DNA of 64,000 nt from Bacteroidota bacterium (GTDB lineage Bacteria > Bacteroidota > Bacteroidia > Chitinophagales > Chitinophagaceae), in the NCBI GenBank assembly GCA_023416995.1, contig JAEZGI010000039.1, positions 1-64,000 on the forward strand, written 5' to 3'. Below are positions 16,454-26,425 of the stretch, piece after piece (positions within the stretch are counted from its first letter, which is position 1; each line of letters starts with the position of its first letter). Position numbers and translations under genes: made by a program. The notes beneath the pieces are model-generated. The model had not been told where the DNA came from and did not search any database. It saw only the letters and a program-made list of their open reading frames with translations.

Positions 16454-17023
16454 TCAGCCTTTGATTTCGCGCATTGCAGCAAACTGTTTCCCCCATCGGG
16501 CAACTTCTTTCAGCATTCCGGCGGCAAGTTTTTTATGATCTTCAGATGGATGGAACTCCTCATCTTTGAAATAGGCCGGATGATTGGCAATATTAACTGC
16601 AGCCGTGAGCGGGAACATTTCCAGGGCCGATAAAACCGGTTTAAGCGCCTGCATACTGCGCGTACCCGCTGCAATTCCGCCGTATGTAACAAATCCTACG
16701 GGTTTATGGCGCCACTCGTGAAACAGAAAATCAATCGCGTTTTTGATTGAAGCAGGATAACTATGATTGTATTCAGGTAACACAACAATGAAAGCATCGG
16801 TAGCTGCAATTTTGGTGCTCCAGTCTTTTGTATGCTGATGAATGTATTGTCCCAACCTGGGGTGATTTGGTTCATCCATAAAAGGCAGGTTTTCAGACTT
16901 CAGGTCTATCATCGAAACATTCAGCTCTTCCTGCTTTTGCGCCTCTGTCAGTATCCATTCTGCTATCGCTGCGCCTTTTCTTCCAGGACGCGTACTCACC
17001 AGTATAACTTTAACGTTGATCAT
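16454..17023 (-). CDS. NADPH-dependent FMN reductase family protein
   Basis: A 189-residue flavodoxin-fold oxidoreductase. The FMN phosphate loop STRPGRKGAAIAEW lies at residues 10-23, and the family motif PEYNHSYPASIKNAIDF lies near residue 83-99, followed by GFVTYGGIAAGTRS. Members reduce FMN, quinones or azo compounds with NAD(P)H. It stands alone, divergent from uvrB across about 215 bp. Confidence 0.93.
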   Translation of the reverse strand: MINVKVILVSTRPGRKGAAIAEWILTEAQKQEELNVSMIDLKSENLPFMDEPNHPRLGQYIHQHTKDWSTKIAATDAFIVVLPEYNHSYPASIKNAIDFLFHEWRHKPVGFVTYGGIAAGTRSMQALKPVLSALEMFPLTAAVNIANHPAYFKDEEFHPSEDHKKLAAGMLKEVARWGKQFAAMREIKG

Positions 17024-17239
17024 AATGCTGCATTTTAATCATTGGAAACCCGGCAAATATAGCGCACCGTGTTTTGCACCGCGTTTTCCCTTTTTTTGCC
17101 CTGTTTTTGTGTCTGTTTCAGCTTATTATTACATCGGTAACGGCACATAAAACTTTGAACCACTTCCTTTCATCTTTGTTTATTTTTACGTAGATCCACC
17201 GCGCCATTTACGGTTAAAAGTGGGTACTATTCTGAAATC

Positions 17240-19279
17240 ATGCCATTTAAGATACATACACCCTACGAACCTGCGGGAGATCAGCCCCAGGCGATAAAAC
17301 AGTTGATAGAGGGGATCAATAACGGAGAAGAACACCAGACCTTGCTCGGTGTAACCGGGTCCGGAAAAACTTTTACCATCGCCAATGTGATCCAGGCAAC
17401 ACAACGTCCAACATTGGTTTTGACACATAACAAGACACTGGTGGCCCAGCTATACGGGGAGTTTAAACAATTCTTCCCTGAAAATGCGGTTGGTTACTTT
17501 GTTTCTTATTACGACTATTATCAACCGGAAGCGTACATGCCTGTGAGCGATACGTATATAGAGAAGGACCTTTCTATCAACGAAGAGCTGGACAAGTTGC
17601 GTCTTCAGGCAACAACACAACTATTAAGCGGCAGGCGTGATATCATTGTGGTAGCATCTGTAAGCTGTATCTATGGTATCGGTAACCCTGCAGAATTTGA
17701 GAATGGTATCATCCGAATTAAAAGCGGTCAGTCGTTAAGTCGCCAGGGCTTTCTGCATTCACTGGTAAATGCACTTTATTCACGCAGTCATGATGAATTC
17801 AAACGGGGAAGTTTCCGCGTCAAAGGGGATACTGTTGATATCAATTTACCTTATGTTGATTATGGCTACCGGATCACTTTCTTTGGAGATGTAATAGAAG
17901 AGATAGAAACCTTCGATGTTACCACAAATAAAAGAATGCTGAAAATGGAAGATGCAGCCATCTTCCCCGCTAACCTGTATCTCGCACCCAAAGACATGCT
18001 ACAAACCGTGCTGTACGAAATCCAGGACGAGATGATGGCCCAGGTGGAATACTTCAAAAGCACCGGTAAGTTTATTGAGGCACAGCGACTCAGCGAAAGA
18101 GTCAATTACGACATAGAAATGATTAGGGAACTGGGGTATTGTAACGGCGTCGAAAACTATTCAAGATTTTTTGATCGCCGCAAACCCGGCTCAAGACCGT
18201 TCTGCCTGATTGATTATTTCCCGAAAGACTTTCTTTGCGTGATTGATGAAAGTCACCAGACCGTACCCCAGATAAGCGGTATGTATGGCGGTGACCGCAG
18301 CAGGAAATTGATATTGGTGGATTATGGATTCAGATTGCCATCGGCCCTTGATAACCGTCCATTAAACTTTCACGAGTTTGAATCACTGATTCACCAGACT
18401 ATTTATGTGTCAGCCACCCCCGGTGATTATGAACTTGAAAAAACAGGTGGTGTCGTTGTTGAACAGGTAGTGCGCCCCACAGGTCTCATTGACCCTCCTA
18501 TCGAAATCAGACCAAGTGTGAATCAGATAGACGATCTCCTGGATGAAATTGATAAGACGGTAAAAAAAGGCGATCGTGTATTGGTAACCACACTTACCAA
18601 ACGGATGGCCGAAGAGATGGATAAATACCTGCACCGGATCAATATCAAATCAAAATATATCCATAGCGAAGTACACACGCTTGAGCGTATTGAAATTCTG
18701 CGTGATCTACGTTTGGGGGTGATTGATGTGCTTGTAGGTGTGAACCTGCTTCGTGAAGGATTAGATCTACCTGAAGTGTCGCTGGTAGCTATTCTCGATG
18801 CGGACAAAGAAGGGTTTTTAAGAAATGAAAAATCGCTTACACAAACTGCTGGCCGCGCGGCACGTAATGTGGACGGTCGTGTTATTTTTTATGCTGATGT
18901 GATGACAGAAAGCATGCAGAAAACAATCGATGAAACCACCAGGCGTCGTGAAAAACAAATCGCTTACAACATTGCAAATAATATCACACCAAGAACTGTC
19001 AGCAAAACCAAGGAACAGGTGTTTGCACAAACCTCGGTGTTAGACATCAAAGGCTACGACCCTGCAAATCCTTACTCAGTAGCACCAGACGAAGAACTTG
19101 TAACTGTAGCAGCCGATGAACAGGAAGTATATCAAACAATTCCGCAGGTAGAACGCGGCATCTCCCGCATCAAAAAAGAAATGGAAAAAGCAGCAAGGGA
19201 TCTTGATTTTATGGAAGCGGCACGTTTGCGGGATGAAATGTTTTTGCTTCAGAAAAAGCTGGAAGCAATGAAAAAATAG
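17240..19279 (+). CDS. uvrB: Excinuclease ABC subunit B
   Basis: A 679-residue UvrB, the damage-verifying helicase of nucleotide excision repair. Walker A is GVTGSGKT (37-44). The DNA-inserting beta-hairpin region with YYDYYQPEAY is at 90-99, helicase motifs VVASVSCIYG and LREGLDLPEVSLVAILDADKEG follow, and a C-terminal UVR motif (AARLRDEMFLLQKKLE) that contacts UvrC ends the protein. Length is normal. It lies 26 bp upstream of polA, so two repair genes are adjacent and possibly co-transcribed. Confidence 0.98.
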   Translation: MPFKIHTPYEPAGDQPQAIKQLIEGINNGEEHQTLLGVTGSGKTFTIANVIQATQRPTLVLTHNKTLVAQLYGEFKQFFPENAVGYFVSYYDYYQPEAYMPVSDTYIEKDLSINEELDKLRLQATTQLLSGRRDIIVVASVSCIYGIGNPAEFENGIIRIKSGQSLSRQGFLHSLVNALYSRSHDEFKRGSFRVKGDTVDINLPYVDYGYRITFFGDVIEEIETFDVTTNKRMLKMEDAAIFPANLYLAPKDMLQTVLYEIQDEMMAQVEYFKSTGKFIEAQRLSERVNYDIEMIRELGYCNGVENYSRFFDRRKPGSRPFCLIDYFPKDFLCVIDESHQTVPQISGMYGGDRSRKLILVDYGFRLPSALDNRPLNFHEFESLIHQTIYVSATPGDYELEKTGGVVVEQVVRPTGLIDPPIEIRPSVNQIDDLLDEIDKTVKKGDRVLVTTLTKRMAEEMDKYLHRINIKSKYIHSEVHTLERIEILRDLRLGVIDVLVGVNLLREGLDLPEVSLVAILDADKEGFLRNEKSLTQTAGRAARNVDGRVIFYADVMTESMQKTIDETTRRREKQIAYNIANNITPRTVSKTKEQVFAQTSVLDIKGYDPANPYSVAPDEELVTVAADEQEVYQTIPQVERGISRIKKEMEKAARDLDFMEAARLRDEMFLLQKKLEAMKK

Positions 19280-19305
19280 GTGGTCTAACTTGTTACCTTC
19301 GTCGG

Positions 19306-22146
19306 ATGGAAAAGAAATTGTTTTTATTAGACGCAATGGCGCTCATCTTTAGGGCGTATTATGCGCTGATCAGGAACCCCAGACTCACATCTGGCGGGAA
19401 AAACACCAATGCCCAGTTCGGTTTTATCAATACCCTTGTTGAACTTATCAACAACCAGAAACCAAGTCATATGGCTGTGTGTTTTGACACACATGCACCA
19501 ACTGAACGACATACAGATTTTACAGACTACAAAGCCAACCGGCAGGAAGCACCGGAAGACATTTTGTCTGCAATTCCCGATATAAAAAGAATCATCAAAG
19601 CTTTCAATATCCCGGTCGTGGAAATGGATGGATTTGAAGCCGATGATGTAATCGGAACGCTGAGTAAACAGGCAGCAAAAGCCGGATATGAAGTACTGAT
19701 GGTAACTCCGGATAAAGACTATGGCCAGCTTGTGGATGAACGCGTAAAGATCTATAAACCCGGATACCAGGGAAGTGATGCTGAAATTCTCGGAGTTAAA
19801 GAAGTTTGTGAGAAATGGAACATCAAAGATGTTTCGCAGGTAGTTGACATTCTCGGTCTGATGGGTGACGCTGTGGATAACATTCCGGGAATACCCGGTG
19901 TCGGTGAAAAAACTGCAGCAAAATTGCTTGCTGAATACGATACGCTGGAAAACGTTATCGCAAATGCAGAAAAGATCAAGGGCGCCCTTGGTGAAAAAGT
20001 GCGCAAAGGCACAGACTCGGCTATAATGTCAAAAAAACTGGCCACTATTATCTGTAACGTGCCGGTAGAGTTTCATGAAGAAGATTTCAGATTGAAAGAG
20101 TGGAACAAAGAGGAATTGCGCGAGGTGTTCACGGAACTTGAATTCAGAACGGTAGCAAAACGTTTGCTAGGCGAGGATCTCGTTATTGGTGCAGCACCAG
20201 AGGGCGTTCAGACCGATCTTTTTGGAAACACAGTTACAGCAAAAGGAAGCCCTAAAAAGTCAGTGCCCGAAACAGATGCCATCACTGAAATAGTAACTCA
20301 TAGTGATGCTCCGGATGAAATGCCTGCTGCGCGTAATATCACGAATACACCACATCGTTATGAGGTGATAACAGGCGACGCGATCGATGCTTTTGTGAAC
20401 GGTTTGATGAGCAAAACGGAAATTTGTTTTGATACAGAAACCAATAACCTCGATGCCAATGACGCAGAACTTGTTGGTATGAGCTTCTCTTATGTGGCGG
20501 GTGAAGCATATTATGTTCCCTGCCCCCCTGATGAAGCAGCAACAAAAGAGATCCTCCAAAAATTTTCCGTATTATTCAATAATCCATCCATGCGATGGAT
20601 CGGGCAGAACCTCAAATACGACATGCTCGTATTGAAATGGTATGGATATGAAATAAAAGGAACCTGGTTCGACACGATGTTGGCCCACTATGTTATAGAG
20701 CCAGACGGGAAACGAAGCATGGATATGCTCAGCACCCAATTTCTTGGGTACGACCCGGTGCCTATCGAAGACCTTATCGGCAAAAAAGGCAAAAGCCAGG
20801 GCAACATGCGGGATGTTCCCCTTGAAAAAATCAAAGATTATGCAGCAGAAGATGCGGATATCACTCTTCAACTGAAACATAAACTGGAACCGCTTTTAAA
20901 AACTAAAGAGGTGGAGCGGGTTTTTCATGAAGTTGAAAACCCTTTGCTGGCTGTTTTAACTGATATGGAGTATGAAGGCATCCGGGTAGACGTTGACTTT
21001 TTGAATGAATACTCGCAGGAGTTGGATAGAGAAGCAAAAAGAAGCGAGGAAAGCGTTTATGAACAAGCGGGTCTTCGTTTCAACCTTGCCTCCCCAAAAC
21101 AATTGGGAGAAGTTTTATTCGAGAAACTACAATTGGATCCCAAAGCGAAAAAAACCAAAACAGGGCAATACGCCACCGGTGAAGATGTGTTGTCCAAACT
21201 GGCCAGTCGCAATAAAATTGTTGAAGATATATTAGCGTTCCGTGAACTAACGAAGTTGAAATCAACCTATGTTGATTCACTACCGTTGTTGCGTAACCGA
21301 AAAACAGGACGGGTGCATACATCATATGCACAGGCCGTAGCAGTTACCGGCCGTTTGTCGAGCAATAACCCCAATCTTCAGAACATACCGGTTCGTACAG
21401 AAAGGGGGCGCGAGATCAGAAAGGCCTTTATTCCACGTGATGAGAACCATGTGCTGTTATCGGCAGATTATTCACAAATCGAATTACGTATCGTTGCCGC
21501 CATCAGCGGTGATCCGGCAATGTGTGAAGCATTTCAACAGGGAAAAGATATTCATACGGCTACCGCCGCACGCGTATATGGAGTAGATGAAAAGGATGTA
21601 TTGAAAGAAATGCGTTACAAGGCAAAGAGTGTGAATTTTGGAATCATCTACGGTCAGGGCGCATTTGGTTTGGCGGATAATCTTGCTATCAGTCGCACAG
21701 AAGCCAAAGAAATTATTGACAATTACAAGAAGCAGTTTGCCGGTATTCAACGGTATATGGATGACACTGTAAATTTCGCCCGGGAGAATGGTTATGTGCA
21801 GACGCTGGTTGGAAGAAAACGCTGGCTGCGGGATATCAACTCGTCCAATTTTACTGTAAGGGGCTTTGCTGAACGCAATGCTATCAACTCACCCATACAA
21901 GGTACAGCTGCGGATATGATCAAGCTGGCAATGGTTAAGATCCACCAGGTGTTCAAGCAATCTGGATTTAAATCAAAAATGATCCTGCAGGTGCATGATG
22001 AATTGGTATTTGATGCGGTGAAGGAAGAGGTCGACATCATTCAGCCAATCATCCTACAATGTATGCGCGAAGCTTTACCATTACCCAACGGAGTTCCGGT
22101 TGAAGCTGAGATCGGCGCGGGCACAAACTGGTTAGAAGCACATTAA
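19306..22146 (+). CDS. polA: DNA polymerase I
   Basis: A 946-residue PolA with all three domains. The 5' nuclease is at about 1-290 (LDAMALIFRAYYAL; GFEADDVIGT; GIPGVGEKTA). The 3'-5' exonuclease spans about 350-550 with intact motifs FDTETNN (~375), NLKYDM (~435) and YAAEDADIT (~511). The polymerase domain is at about 560-946 with DYSQIELR (~722) and QVHDELVF (~895). The retained Exo motifs predict proofreading activity, unlike the exo-dead PolA of many bacteria. A TAnnTTCG-like sequence (TTACCTTCG) just ahead could give it its own promoter. Confidence 0.98.
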   Translation: MEKKLFLLDAMALIFRAYYALIRNPRLTSGGKNTNAQFGFINTLVELINNQKPSHMAVCFDTHAPTERHTDFTDYKANRQEAPEDILSAIPDIKRIIKAFNIPVVEMDGFEADDVIGTLSKQAAKAGYEVLMVTPDKDYGQLVDERVKIYKPGYQGSDAEILGVKEVCEKWNIKDVSQVVDILGLMGDAVDNIPGIPGVGEKTAAKLLAEYDTLENVIANAEKIKGALGEKVRKGTDSAIMSKKLATIICNVPVEFHEEDFRLKEWNKEELREVFTELEFRTVAKRLLGEDLVIGAAPEGVQTDLFGNTVTAKGSPKKSVPETDAITEIVTHSDAPDEMPAARNITNTPHRYEVITGDAIDAFVNGLMSKTEICFDTETNNLDANDAELVGMSFSYVAGEAYYVPCPPDEAATKEILQKFSVLFNNPSMRWIGQNLKYDMLVLKWYGYEIKGTWFDTMLAHYVIEPDGKRSMDMLSTQFLGYDPVPIEDLIGKKGKSQGNMRDVPLEKIKDYAAEDADITLQLKHKLEPLLKTKEVERVFHEVENPLLAVLTDMEYEGIRVDVDFLNEYSQELDREAKRSEESVYEQAGLRFNLASPKQLGEVLFEKLQLDPKAKKTKTGQYATGEDVLSKLASRNKIVEDILAFRELTKLKSTYVDSLPLLRNRKTGRVHTSYAQAVAVTGRLSSNNPNLQNIPVRTERGREIRKAFIPRDENHVLLSADYSQIELRIVAAISGDPAMCEAFQQGKDIHTATAARVYGVDEKDVLKEMRYKAKSVNFGIIYGQGAFGLADNLAISRTEAKEIIDNYKKQFAGIQRYMDDTVNFARENGYVQTLVGRKRWLRDINSSNFTVRGFAERNAINSPIQGTAADMIKLAMVKIHQVFKQSGFKSKMILQVHDELVFDAVKEEVDIIQPIILQCMREALPLPNGVPVEAEIGAGTNWLEAH

Positions 22147-22306
22147 CTTTTAATCTGGCTTTAATCCCTGAGGGTCAGTTGCTAAAGGATAGCCAACAAT
22201 CTGTATACGGGCCTCTATTTGCAACTCTATAACAGAAAACGTCATCTTGAGGAAGTATATTCATAGTGACAAGTTTCTTGTTTGAGTCACCCATAAAAGT
22301 GCCAGT

Positions 22307-24790
22307 ATGACCAAAAAATTTACAACCCTCCTTTCCCTTATAGGCATCATGCTTTTCAGCTTTGTGTCAAGGGCTCAGGAGGCGTGGCCAAAAACCATAA
22401 AGAACAGCGACGGTTCAACCATCAAGCTGTACCAGTTTCAACCCGAAAGCTATAATAACAATTTACTGAAGGCAAGTGCTGCAATTTCAATCCTAAAGGA
22501 AGGCAGCAATGAACCTGTGTTTGGTGTTGCCTGGCTGCAGGCTGTCACCGCTACACGAGGTTCGTCGGTGGAAGTTGTTTCTTTACAAATTAATTCCATA
22601 AAGCTGCCTGGTGATCTGACAGACGCTCAACTCGACCAGATCCAGGAATCAATTGAAAACAACGCACAATCCCTTGAGATAAATTTTCCTTTGGCCGATC
22701 TGCAATCATCACTTGAGCTAAACAACCAGCAACAAAAACTGGCGCAGCAGATCAACAACAAAGCGCCAAAAGTTATTTACAGCACCAGCCCATCAATCCT
22801 GGTTTTGATAGATGGTGCACCCCGTTTGCAGCACAATAAAGACCTGGGCGTCGAGGCAGTGGTAAATACACCATTTACCTTACTGAAAAATACTGACGGC
22901 AAGTTCTATCTCCATGGCGGTAAGCACTGGTATATGGCCCCACAGGCTACTGGCCCGTATTCATTAACGACCACCGTGCCGCAGAAAATGCAACAGGTGG
23001 CCGAGCTTGCTGCAAAAAATAATACCGCAAACGATGCGGCTGAAAAAGACGAAAACACCATTTATAAAATCGTTGTTAGTACTGAACCAGCAGAACTGAT
23101 TCAATCTGTGGGCGAAGCAAAGTTTACGCCGATCGAAAACTCCGGGTTACTTTATGTGTCGAACTCTGCTGATGATATTTTTATGGATGTCAGCTCTCAA
23201 AATTACTATGTACTGATTTCGGGAAGATGGTTCAGATCAAAAACCTTAAGCGGAAACTGGGAATACACTGGATCAGATCAACTTCCCGCTGATTTTGCTG
23301 CAATTCCCGAAGGTTCACCAAAAGACCATGTACTGGCAAGCATAGCCGGTACAGATGCCGCAAATGATGCCCTTGAAGAAGCGGCAGTTCCGCAAACTGC
23401 CAGGGTAGACCGCAAATCAGCACAGGCAGAAGTAGTGTACGACGGTGATCCACGATTTGAAGATATTGAAGGCACCGACCTTGGGTACGCAGTAAATACT
23501 CCTGCATCGGTTATACGTTGGAGAGGTCGCTATTACAGCGTTGATAATGGTGTTTGGTTCGAGGCCCAGAGGGCAACCGGTCCGTGGGTGGTAAGCGTGT
23601 CAAGACCTTACGCAGTGGCTCTTATTCCACCCCGCTACCCCGTTTATCATATGAAGTATGTGTACATCTACGATGTAACTCCTGATTATGTTTATATGGG
23701 TTATACTCCCGGTTATCTGAACACTTTTATTTACGGCCCAACGGTTGTATATGGCACCGGTTACTATTATCGCCCCTGGATAGGAGCACATTATTACCCT
23801 CGCCCCTATACCTGGGGTTTCAATGTGCGCTATAACCCCTGGATCGGTTGGGGGATTGGTTATCAATACAGCACCGGCTGGTTAAACGTCAATATCGGTA
23901 TCGGCAGACCATGGGGATACTGGTCCGGCGGGTGGTGGGGCCCACGATTGTACCGTCCCGCCTATTGCTGGTCGCCTGTGAGATATCATGGCGGATATTA
24001 TGGTCGCAATACAGTATATTATAACCGGGCAAGAAATTACAATGTTGTAAACCGGAATTATTCTCCGAACATATATAGAAACCGTGGTGGTGTTATAACA
24101 CGCGATTATAATCGCGTAAGTGTTAATAACCGCTATAACAGCCGTTCAGCAAATAACACGGCCCGTTATAACAACAGCAGTGCATATAATAATCGTAATA
24201 ATATAGGTTCGAGACCCGCAGGTAATAATGAGCGCCCGGTTCGCACCTACAACCCAAACAACCGGACAGACCCATACAACAGAAACAACCGGGTGTACAA
24301 CGGCTCGAATGAAAGAAATGATCGCGGACGTGTTTCTCCGGAAAACAGGAACGGCTCACGTAACAATCGTTACAACAATACCAACCGCGATCGAAACGTC
24401 AATCCAAACCCCGGTACCACAAGACCCAATAGCACAACACCAGAGAACCAGACAAACATGCCTGGCCGCATTACCCGTCCGGAACGTGGTGAACGATTAC
24501 ATACCCGGCCACAGACGAATGAGCGTGTAACACCCGCTAACCGCAACCAGCGTGTCACGGAAAGACCCGTTGAAGCGCGTCCGCAACGACAATACGAAGC
24601 ACGTCCGCAACGAGAGGTGCAGAACCGACCCCAGGTACAGCAGCCGCAACGCCAGGTACAACGTCCGGAAAGACAGGTGCAGAGACGTGAGCAATCCCCG
24701 GCCCCCGCTTCAAGACAAAGAGAAGTGAGAGGCGGTGGTGAACGTCCGCAACAAAGAAGTGAAGGCGCAAGACCAGGAAGAAACAACTAA
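22307..24790 (+). CDS. Large secreted Tyr/Trp-, Asn/Arg- and Gln/Pro-rich protein
   Basis: An 827-residue exported protein with a signal peptide (1-23). Three related modules with an aromatic turn (GGKHWYMAPQATGPY near 204, SGRWFRSKTLSGNWEY near 304, RGRYYSVDNGVWFEAQRATGPW near 406) resemble short beta-sheet binding repeats. Residues about 445-570 are rich in Tyr, Trp and Gly. From about 575 the chain becomes Asn/Arg-rich and from about 720 Pro/Gln/Arg-rich, with repeats such as RPQRQ. The basic, disordered tail could bind polyanions or matrix polymers; this is inference. No enzyme motif is recognised. Confidence 0.88.
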   Translation: MTKKFTTLLSLIGIMLFSFVSRAQEAWPKTIKNSDGSTIKLYQFQPESYNNNLLKASAAISILKEGSNEPVFGVAWLQAVTATRGSSVEVVSLQINSIKLPGDLTDAQLDQIQESIENNAQSLEINFPLADLQSSLELNNQQQKLAQQINNKAPKVIYSTSPSILVLIDGAPRLQHNKDLGVEAVVNTPFTLLKNTDGKFYLHGGKHWYMAPQATGPYSLTTTVPQKMQQVAELAAKNNTANDAAEKDENTIYKIVVSTEPAELIQSVGEAKFTPIENSGLLYVSNSADDIFMDVSSQNYYVLISGRWFRSKTLSGNWEYTGSDQLPADFAAIPEGSPKDHVLASIAGTDAANDALEEAAVPQTARVDRKSAQAEVVYDGDPRFEDIEGTDLGYAVNTPASVIRWRGRYYSVDNGVWFEAQRATGPWVVSVSRPYAVALIPPRYPVYHMKYVYIYDVTPDYVYMGYTPGYLNTFIYGPTVVYGTGYYYRPWIGAHYYPRPYTWGFNVRYNPWIGWGIGYQYSTGWLNVNIGIGRPWGYWSGGWWGPRLYRPAYCWSPVRYHGGYYGRNTVYYNRARNYNVVNRNYSPNIYRNRGGVITRDYNRVSVNNRYNSRSANNTARYNNSSAYNNRNNIGSRPAGNNERPVRTYNPNNRTDPYNRNNRVYNGSNERNDRGRVSPENRNGSRNNRYNNTNRDRNVNPNPGTTRPNSTTPENQTNMPGRITRPERGERLHTRPQTNERVTPANRNQRVTERPVEARPQRQYEARPQREVQNRPQVQQPQRQVQRPERQVQRREQSPAPASRQREVRGGGERPQQRSEGARPGRNN

Positions 24791-24800
24791 CGATATAAGG

Positions 24801-24826
24801 CTCCGGACCAGTTCCGGAGTTTTTTT
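24801..24826 (+). terminator. Intrinsic terminator after the low-complexity secreted gene
   Basis: CTCCGGA and TCCGGAG form a 7-bp stem with a 5-nt loop followed by seven Ts. The T-run overlaps the stop codon of the convergent minus-strand gene. Confidence 0.85.
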
Positions 24827-26423
24827 ACCATCCGGTTATTACAAGCTTGCGATTTTCAATCACACGTTCATTGGAGATAAACCCTATCACGTAATTGCCC
24901 GGGGTAAATAGATACAACTCAACAAGCTCCTGGTTGCGAACATCTACTTCACGTATCTTCTGCCCGATCGCATTCCAGATAACCAGTGTTTTTACACGTT
25001 GCAGTTTATCAATGCTGACCATAAATCTTCCCGTGCTCGGATTTGGCCATACGGCAAATCTGCTCGGGGCAGCCATACCGTTGATGGTTATGACATCAGA
25101 AAAGCTGAGTTCGCCCTCGTAACCCACCATCACAATCCTGTAAAAACTCAGGCCCTCATACTTGTTTGGATCGTCATCATGGTAATTCAGGTAATTAAAG
25201 CTATACCCATTTGTTGCTTGAGAATTCGCCGTGTCGACAGTTGTCCAGCCTGATTGATTTGCAAACCGGCGTTGTATCATAAAATATTTCACTCCTACCT
25301 CAGGTCGCGTTGTCCATACAATTTTCACGAGTTCAGCATTCAGCCGAAAGCCGTTAACCATCAATGTTGTGTGTGCAGTATCAGAAAAAGGATAGGAGAA
25401 TTTTGTAAAGAAGTTTTGGGTGCCCACTGAAGCTGCAAACGTGCGGGTGTTCGTCGCGCTGTTTGCCAGTGGTGCGCCGGTTGTTATGTTGCCCGGAGAA
25501 ACCGGTTTGATGCGCAGTGCGCCGGTATCCCAGGCACCAGCCTTGAATTGAGATATGTATGAAAATGCGCGATGAGCAGCAAACGCAACACCTTCATTGG
25601 GTACCTTGTGTTGTAAAGTGATCATCACTTCATCCATGCCTGGTCGCAGCATTTTACCAAGCTGCCAGGTTTGATTTACTGAATGATCTTTCAAGCTGTT
25701 ACCTGCAAAAACATCCTTCAATACGCCGTCATTCACCCCGGTATAAAAGTCGTCTGGTGTATCATTTTTCAAAAAAATTGTTGCGGGCGCATAGCCATAA
25801 ACTGTAGATCCGACCGGGAAAACAACAACACCGCTTTTACGGCTGAGTTGTTGACGCAGTAAAACACCACCCCCATCAGTGACAATGAAACGCGCATTGT
25901 TATAGCCGCTGATTCGTCCCGGATCATTTTTACCAACCACCAGTGTATTGCTGTTTGTGTAGACAGAACCATCTTCGAGCTGCAGCAGATCCGAAACGTG
26001 CAGCGCGCTTTGTTCCAGCCGCACACCGTAACGGTTAACAATAAATAATTTTGAGAATGAAGGGCCGGTTTTTGTGACAGCGTTGAACCCTCCCGTGATG
26101 GATTGTTGTCGTTGAGCTGAACCGATGTTCCACTCTTCGGGAACCAGGAATCTTACAATACCACCAAACTGGGAACCATTACCGGCTGGCAGCCGTGCAT
26201 CCTGGTCGTTGGCCCAAACAAGTCCTTTGAAATTCAAAACTGCGTTTGCACCAATGCCTAACTGCCCGGCATTAAAAACATTATTGAAAATAGTGGCAGA
26301 GTCGCCGGAGAAAAAGATTTTACCTGTTGCCGGCACAAAAAATCCGCTTTGCGCCCGCGCAAACGTACAACAACAAACGCAGGTTAAGATGCATGCGATA
26401 ATATGAAGTAGCCATTTTACCAT
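24825..26423 (-). CDS. Secreted protein with T9SS type A sorting domain
   Basis: A 532-residue protein with a signal peptide (cleaved near ARAQSG) and a long beta-rich body. The C-terminal domain (about 455-532) begins with FAVWPNPSTGRFMVSI and runs through LVIWNAIGQKIREVDV to RKLVITGW. This is the type IX secretion sorting signal that leads to surface attachment or release. It is the last of three minus-strand genes, with a 2-bp gap to the tail-fibre-like gene upstream. The body has no domain I can name; surface display is well supported, the role is not. Confidence 0.9.
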   Translation of the reverse strand: MVKWLLHIIACILTCVCCCTFARAQSGFFVPATGKIFFSGDSATIFNNVFNAGQLGIGANAVLNFKGLVWANDQDARLPAGNGSQFGGIVRFLVPEEWNIGSAQRQQSITGGFNAVTKTGPSFSKLFIVNRYGVRLEQSALHVSDLLQLEDGSVYTNSNTLVVGKNDPGRISGYNNARFIVTDGGGVLLRQQLSRKSGVVVFPVGSTVYGYAPATIFLKNDTPDDFYTGVNDGVLKDVFAGNSLKDHSVNQTWQLGKMLRPGMDEVMITLQHKVPNEGVAFAAHRAFSYISQFKAGAWDTGALRIKPVSPGNITTGAPLANSATNTRTFAASVGTQNFFTKFSYPFSDTAHTTLMVNGFRLNAELVKIVWTTRPEVGVKYFMIQRRFANQSGWTTVDTANSQATNGYSFNYLNYHDDDPNKYEGLSFYRIVMVGYEGELSFSDVITINGMAAPSRFAVWPNPSTGRFMVSIDKLQRVKTLVIWNAIGQKIREVDVRNQELVELYLFTPGNYVIGFISNERVIENRKLVITGW

Positions 26424-26425
26424 CT

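Noticed and set aside
24030..24780. Tandem repeats of Asn/Arg and Pro/Gln codons as a possible CRISPR or satellite array
   Set aside because: The repeats are irregular codon repeats inside one open frame, with no conserved direct repeat or spacer pattern.
24370..24786. Long Cys/Gly/Arg-rich open frame on the minus strand inside the low-complexity secreted gene
   Set aside because: It is the shadow of the Arg/Pro/Gln repeats on the plus strand; the plus frame has a signal peptide, continuous sequence and a terminator right after its stop.
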